Positions 42,081 to 44,746 of a stretch of 44,746 nt of DNA are shown here, piece after piece. The stretch's first letter is position 1, and every line of letters starts with the position of its first letter. The position numbers were made by a program, and so were the translations under genes. Under the pieces are notes generated by a model that saw nothing but the letters and a program-made list of their open reading frames with translations, had not been told where the DNA came from and did no database searches. Source of the DNA: Bacillota bacterium (lineage in GTDB: Bacteria > Bacillota > Clostridia > Tissierellales > Peptoniphilaceae). The DNA is taken from NCBI GenBank assembly GCA_023393815.1, contig JAEXBU010000018.1, positions 1-44,746 on the forward strand, given 5' to 3'.

Positions 42081-43013
42081 TTAGATTAATTTTCTATGGG
42101 TTGCGACGAGGCCGGAAAAGAGGGTTTCCTCTCTGGGCCAGGCGGCACCCTTCGTGTTTAAAATGTATAAACTCGCCTGCACGGAGGCGCCGAAGAGAAG
42201 GATCAGGCCGAACAGGTACAGCCACACCAAAAAGACAATCATTCCGGCGAGGGATCCGTAGGTGTTGGAATAGTTTGAAAAGTTTGCCACATAAAAGCTG
42301 AATACGGCGTTGGAAAGAAGAATGCCCACGGTGGCAAAGAGGGCGCCGGCCAAGTGTATGCGCGCCTTCGGCCGAGCGCTTTCGGGCCATTTCGGCGAGA
42401 AGCGGTACAACCCGTAAAAACTTAAAAACATAAAAATTACGGGAAGGAAAGTGGCGGCGTGGCGTATAAGAACGTAGGCGTCTTGCGGCAATTGAAAAAA
42501 GCCGAAGAGAAAGCGCAACAGATTCGTGCCGATGACTTGAGTCACGAAGAGCAAAACGACGAGAGCGAAAAGCGCGACCGTCGTCACCAAAGACAGAGCG
42601 GTAAGAGAAAGAATAGTTCGATTTTCGGAAATATCCAAACTGTCGTTAATGCTTTTGATCAGTTGCTTGATGCCTTTACTGGCTACGTAAATGGAGCCGA
42701 TAAGGGAGATGGATAATAGAGTCGATGAAGAATTTAATTCCAGATCCTTAAAAAAGCCCGTGGCAATGGATTGTATCTCGGGCGGAAGATTTTCTAAAAT
42801 CACCGCGATTTTCGGCAGATAACTTCGGTTTACCACGTTTAAAATATTTAAGAGGGCGATAAAAAAAGGAAAGATCGCCAGGACGAAAAAGTACGAGAGA
42901 CTCGCCGCCTTTTGCATCAGATTGTTTTTCACCACCTGGTATAAAAAGATGTCGAAAAAAGCGAAGGGCTTTTTTGTCACGAAACCTTTGAGTTTCCTTT
43001 TCCATTTATTCAT
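42081..43013 (-). CDS. YihY/BrkB-family membrane protein
   Basis: A 310-residue integral membrane protein with six membrane segments. Family features are KNNLMQKAASLSYFFVLAIFP near residue 40, ASKGIKQLIKSINDSLDI, and the late region VGILLSNAVFSFYVANF followed by YGSLAGMIVFLVWLYLFG. The family was once called RNase BN by mistake; its function is still unclear. ATG 43013 is used with AGAAGGA upstream; an in-frame start at 43091 would run into the promoter region. Transcribed from the shared divergent promoter region at 43039-43062. Confidence 0.9.
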   Translation of the reverse strand: MNKWKRKLKGFVTKKPFAFFDIFLYQVVKNNLMQKAASLSYFFVLAIFPFFIALLNILNVVNRSYLPKIAVILENLPPEIQSIATGFFKDLELNSSSTLLSISLIGSIYVASKGIKQLIKSINDSLDISENRTILSLTALSLVTTVALFALVVLLFVTQVIGTNLLRFLFGFFQLPQDAYVLIRHAATFLPVIFMFLSFYGLYRFSPKWPESARPKARIHLAGALFATVGILLSNAVFSFYVANFSNYSNTYGSLAGMIVFLVWLYLFGLILLFGASVQASLYILNTKGAAWPREETLFSGLVATHRKLI

Positions 43014-43038
43014 AGAATCCTTCTTCCCTCCTACAGCG

Positions 43039-43062
43039 ATTATATCATAACTATGATAGAAT
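43039..43062. promoter_or_regulatory. Divergent back-to-back extended -10 promoters (yihY and response regulator)
   Basis: On the minus strand TGATATAAT (-10 at 43039-43044) serves yihY. On the plus strand TGATAGAAT (-10 at 43057-43062) serves the regulator. They flank a TATCATA-AC-TATGATA dyad, so one protein bound here could block both. Confidence 0.55.
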
Positions 43063-43085
43063 AGAATCCACATAGAGGAGGATTT

Positions 43086-43781
43086 ATGCAATACAATATT
43101 TTGGTTTGCGACGACGAAAAGGACATCGTCTCCGCAATAAAAATTTATTTGGAAGCGGAAGGATACAAAGTATTTCCCGCCTATGACGGCCTCGAGGCCC
43201 TAGAGATCATGAAGAACGAGGACATCCATTTGGTGCTTATGGATTTGATGATGCCCCATATGGACGGTATGTCCGCCATTTTAAAAATCCGAGAGACCAG
43301 CAACATCCCCATCATTATTTTGAGCGCAAAAAGTGAAATTACCGATAAAATCATCGGCCTGAATATGGGCGCCGACGACTACATCATCAAGCCCTTCAAT
43401 GCCGTGGAATTAATCGCCCGCGTGAACTCCGGCATTCGCCGCTACACTTCTTTAGGGGCGGCGGAAATTGACGACGGAATTTACACGGTGGGACGAATCA
43501 GCTTGGACGACAATGCCAAGGAAGTGCGGGTCGACGGGGAAGTGGCCAATTTGACGCCCCACGAATATAAAATTCTCAGGCTGTTAATGAAAAACAAGGG
43601 CCGCGTCTTTTCCAGCGACGAGATTTACGAAATCGTTTGGGAAGAATCGGCTCACGACGTAAAAAAAGTGATTTCCGTTCACATTTCTCACCTTCGAGAC
43701 AAGGTGGAGATCAACCCGAGAAAGCCCGACTACATTAAATCCGTCTACGGCATGGGCTACAAGTTCGAGGACGTGGACTGA
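43086..43781 (+). CDS. OmpR/PhoB-family response regulator (VanR-like)
   Basis: A 231-residue regulator. The receiver domain (1-120) has the acidic pair CDDEKD, the phospho-acceptor Asp in LVLMDLMMPHMDG (near residue 53), and the Lys in DDYIIKPF. The C-terminal winged helix (about 130-230) ends HISHLRDKVEINPRKPDYI and YGMGYKF. A TAGAGGAGG site precedes ATG 43086. The partner kinase starts on the last base of its stop codon (TGATG), so they are translationally coupled. Closeness to YkoG/VanR-type systems suggests an envelope signal, but the signal is unknown. Confidence 0.95.
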   Translation: MQYNILVCDDEKDIVSAIKIYLEAEGYKVFPAYDGLEALEIMKNEDIHLVLMDLMMPHMDGMSAILKIRETSNIPIIILSAKSEITDKIIGLNMGADDYIIKPFNAVELIARVNSGIRRYTSLGAAEIDDGIYTVGRISLDDNAKEVRVDGEVANLTPHEYKILRLLMKNKGRVFSSDEIYEIVWEESAHDVKKVISVHISHLRDKVEINPRKPDYIKSVYGMGYKFEDVD

Positions 43782-44746
43782 TGTCCGATCGAGGCGAGCG
43801 GCTTTTCGAGGGGATCAAGGTTCGCGCGTACAAGTATGCGCGGGGCAACTACCTGGAGATTATTTGGGTGGATCTGTGGTTTCTCATGGGGTGTATGAAC
43901 CTGCTAGCCTCTTTTTTCGGCGGCCTCGCCTACAATCCGTCCCGTTCTGTCCTTTACGGCTTGGCGGTTGTGGTGCTGCTTCTCGTCTTTTGGGGGATTA
44001 AGCTCTTTATGCGGGCGACCACGCGAACGTGGCTGACGATAAGCATGGCGAAGGAGGTAAAAAAAGAAAGGATCTACGGATTTTTTTGCCTCGTCAATGG
44101 CGTTTTGCTCTTTTATCTATTGATGGTGTTGACCGGTTTTCCCGTCCTCTACGGCGTGATTATTATGCCCGTCTTGCGGCTGATGCTTATGGGAGAAGAC
44201 GAAGTGATTCAAAACCGCATCCTTCGCGCAGCCATTGCCGAAACCCAAAGTTACGTGGATATTACGGTCTTTTCGCCCATGATGAAAACATCCACCTACG
44301 AATCGCTTATGGATCTTACGCGGATCAAAGACAGGATGTATGCGGCGGCTCAGGCACAGGTAAAGTCGCAGAAGATGAAGACTGAGCTGATTACCAACAT
44401 TAGCCACGATTTAAAGACGCCTTTGACCAGCATCATTAATTACGCCGACATTTTAAGCAAAAAAGATGTGATGGACGAAGAGGCAAAAAATTATGTGCGC
44501 ATTTTGGGACGAAATTCCGATCGGCTCAAGAGCATGATTATCAATTTAATCGAGGCTTCCAAGACGGGGAGCGGAAACGTGACATTAGAGTCGGTGATTA
44601 TCGACTTTAACGAATTGATCGGGCAAATTTACGGCGATGCCGCCGCCGATTTCGAATCCAGGGCGTTGAACTTTGCATACGAATCCGACGTGGAGGCCAT
44701 TCCCATTTATACCGACGGAAATGTGCTGAGTCGAGTTATTCAAAAT
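43781..44746 (+). CDS. Sensor histidine kinase, N-terminal part (cut by right edge)
   Basis: 322 codons without a stop. Residues about 20-150 contain four likely membrane segments (around IIWVDLWFLMGCM, VLYGLAVVVLLLVFW, GFFCLVNGVLLFYLL and GFPVLYGVIIMPVL) with only short loops, so it senses within or at the membrane. A coiled linker (about 170-205) leads to the DHp motif ISHDLKTPLTSII (near residue 210). The ATPase domain begins and is cut at VIQN, the start of its N box. The H-box differs from that of the kinase at the left edge (IHDLKTP). It pairs with the response regulator just upstream. The rest lies outside the window. Confidence 0.93.
   Translation, partial: MSDRGERLFEGIKVRAYKYARGNYLEIIWVDLWFLMGCMNLLASFFGGLAYNPSRSVLYGLAVVVLLLVFWGIKLFMRATTRTWLTISMAKEVKKERIYGFFCLVNGVLLFYLLMVLTGFPVLYGVIIMPVLRLMLMGEDEVIQNRILRAAIAETQSYVDITVFSPMMKTSTYESLMDLTRIKDRMYAAAQAQVKSQKMKTELITNISHDLKTPLTSIINYADILSKKDVMDEEAKNYVRILGRNSDRLKSMIINLIEASKTGSGNVTLESVIIDFNELIGQIYGDAAADFESRALNFAYESDVEAIPIYTDGNVLSRVIQN

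Noticed and set aside
42081..43013. YihY protein as a tRNA-processing ribonuclease BN
   Set aside because: That old name was a misassignment in the literature; the sequence is an integral membrane protein with no nuclease motif.
1..44746. CRISPR arrays, prophage or integrative element
   Set aside because: No regularly spaced direct repeats, integrase, phage structural genes or attachment-site duplication beside the tRNA were seen.

Overview
This window reads as a chromosomal segment of an anaerobic, low-redox member of the Firmicutes with roughly balanced base composition. A Tissierellia/Peptoniphilaceae-like or clostridial relative is the most likely source, but that placement is inference from gene content: flavodiiron protein, EFR1-type ferredoxin, butyrate-type CoA-transferases, an SLH-anchored surface protein, a SAM-I riboswitch before metK, a TPP riboswitch, and the order coaX-dus-greA-lysS. 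Shine-Dalgarno sites are strong, several starts are GTG or TTG, and many genes overlap by 1 to 17 bases. No phage, insertion sequence, integrase or CRISPR array was seen.

Layout. 0-1 kb: end of a sensor histidine kinase (cut by the left edge, C-terminus frameshifted) facing a tRNA-Thr(CGT). 1-4 kb: ttcA-like, xth, flavodiiron protein. 4.2-7.5 kb: a self-contained operon with a small secreted two-cysteine protein, two ABC-2-type permeases, a BcrA-like ATPase and a single-pass membrane protein; this is the best candidate for an uncharacterised export or immunity system. 7.5-12.4 kb: glutathione reductase, a YeiH-type transporter divergent from a LysR regulator broken at an A9 run, and an alanine/sodium symporter gene with an in-frame TAG. 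12.4-13 kb: a gene-poor stretch with a long perfect hairpin. 13-21.4 kb: a large thiamine region, thiS-thiF-thiG-thiH-thiE, then an EFR1 ferredoxin and an FMN-binding protein, then a TPP riboswitch followed by thiM-thiE-thiD-thiC. 21.4-30.5 kb: class A PBP, P1 peptidase, ECF S component plus coaX, dus, greA, lysS, nitrilase. 30.6-34.2 kb: a 1161-residue SLH surface protein with seven degenerate repeats. 34.3-37 kb: two tandem CoA-transferases. 37-43 kb: SAM-I riboswitch and metK, recD2, comF, phzF, yihY. 43-44.7 kb: a response regulator and the first part of its histidine kinase, cut by the right edge.

How it fits together. The thiamine genes supply both de novo synthesis (ThiC for HMP; ThiS/F/G/H for the thiazole) and salvage (ThiM, ThiD), joined by two ThiE paralogues. 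Only the second half has a visible TPP riboswitch; the first half has a promoter followed at once by an intrinsic terminator. The same promoter-terminator-gene arrangement recurs before ttcA and greA. Three genes within 12 kb carry interruptions (histidine kinase, LysR, symporter), each of a different type. They could be sequence errors, strain-level decay or recoding, and the sequence alone does not decide.
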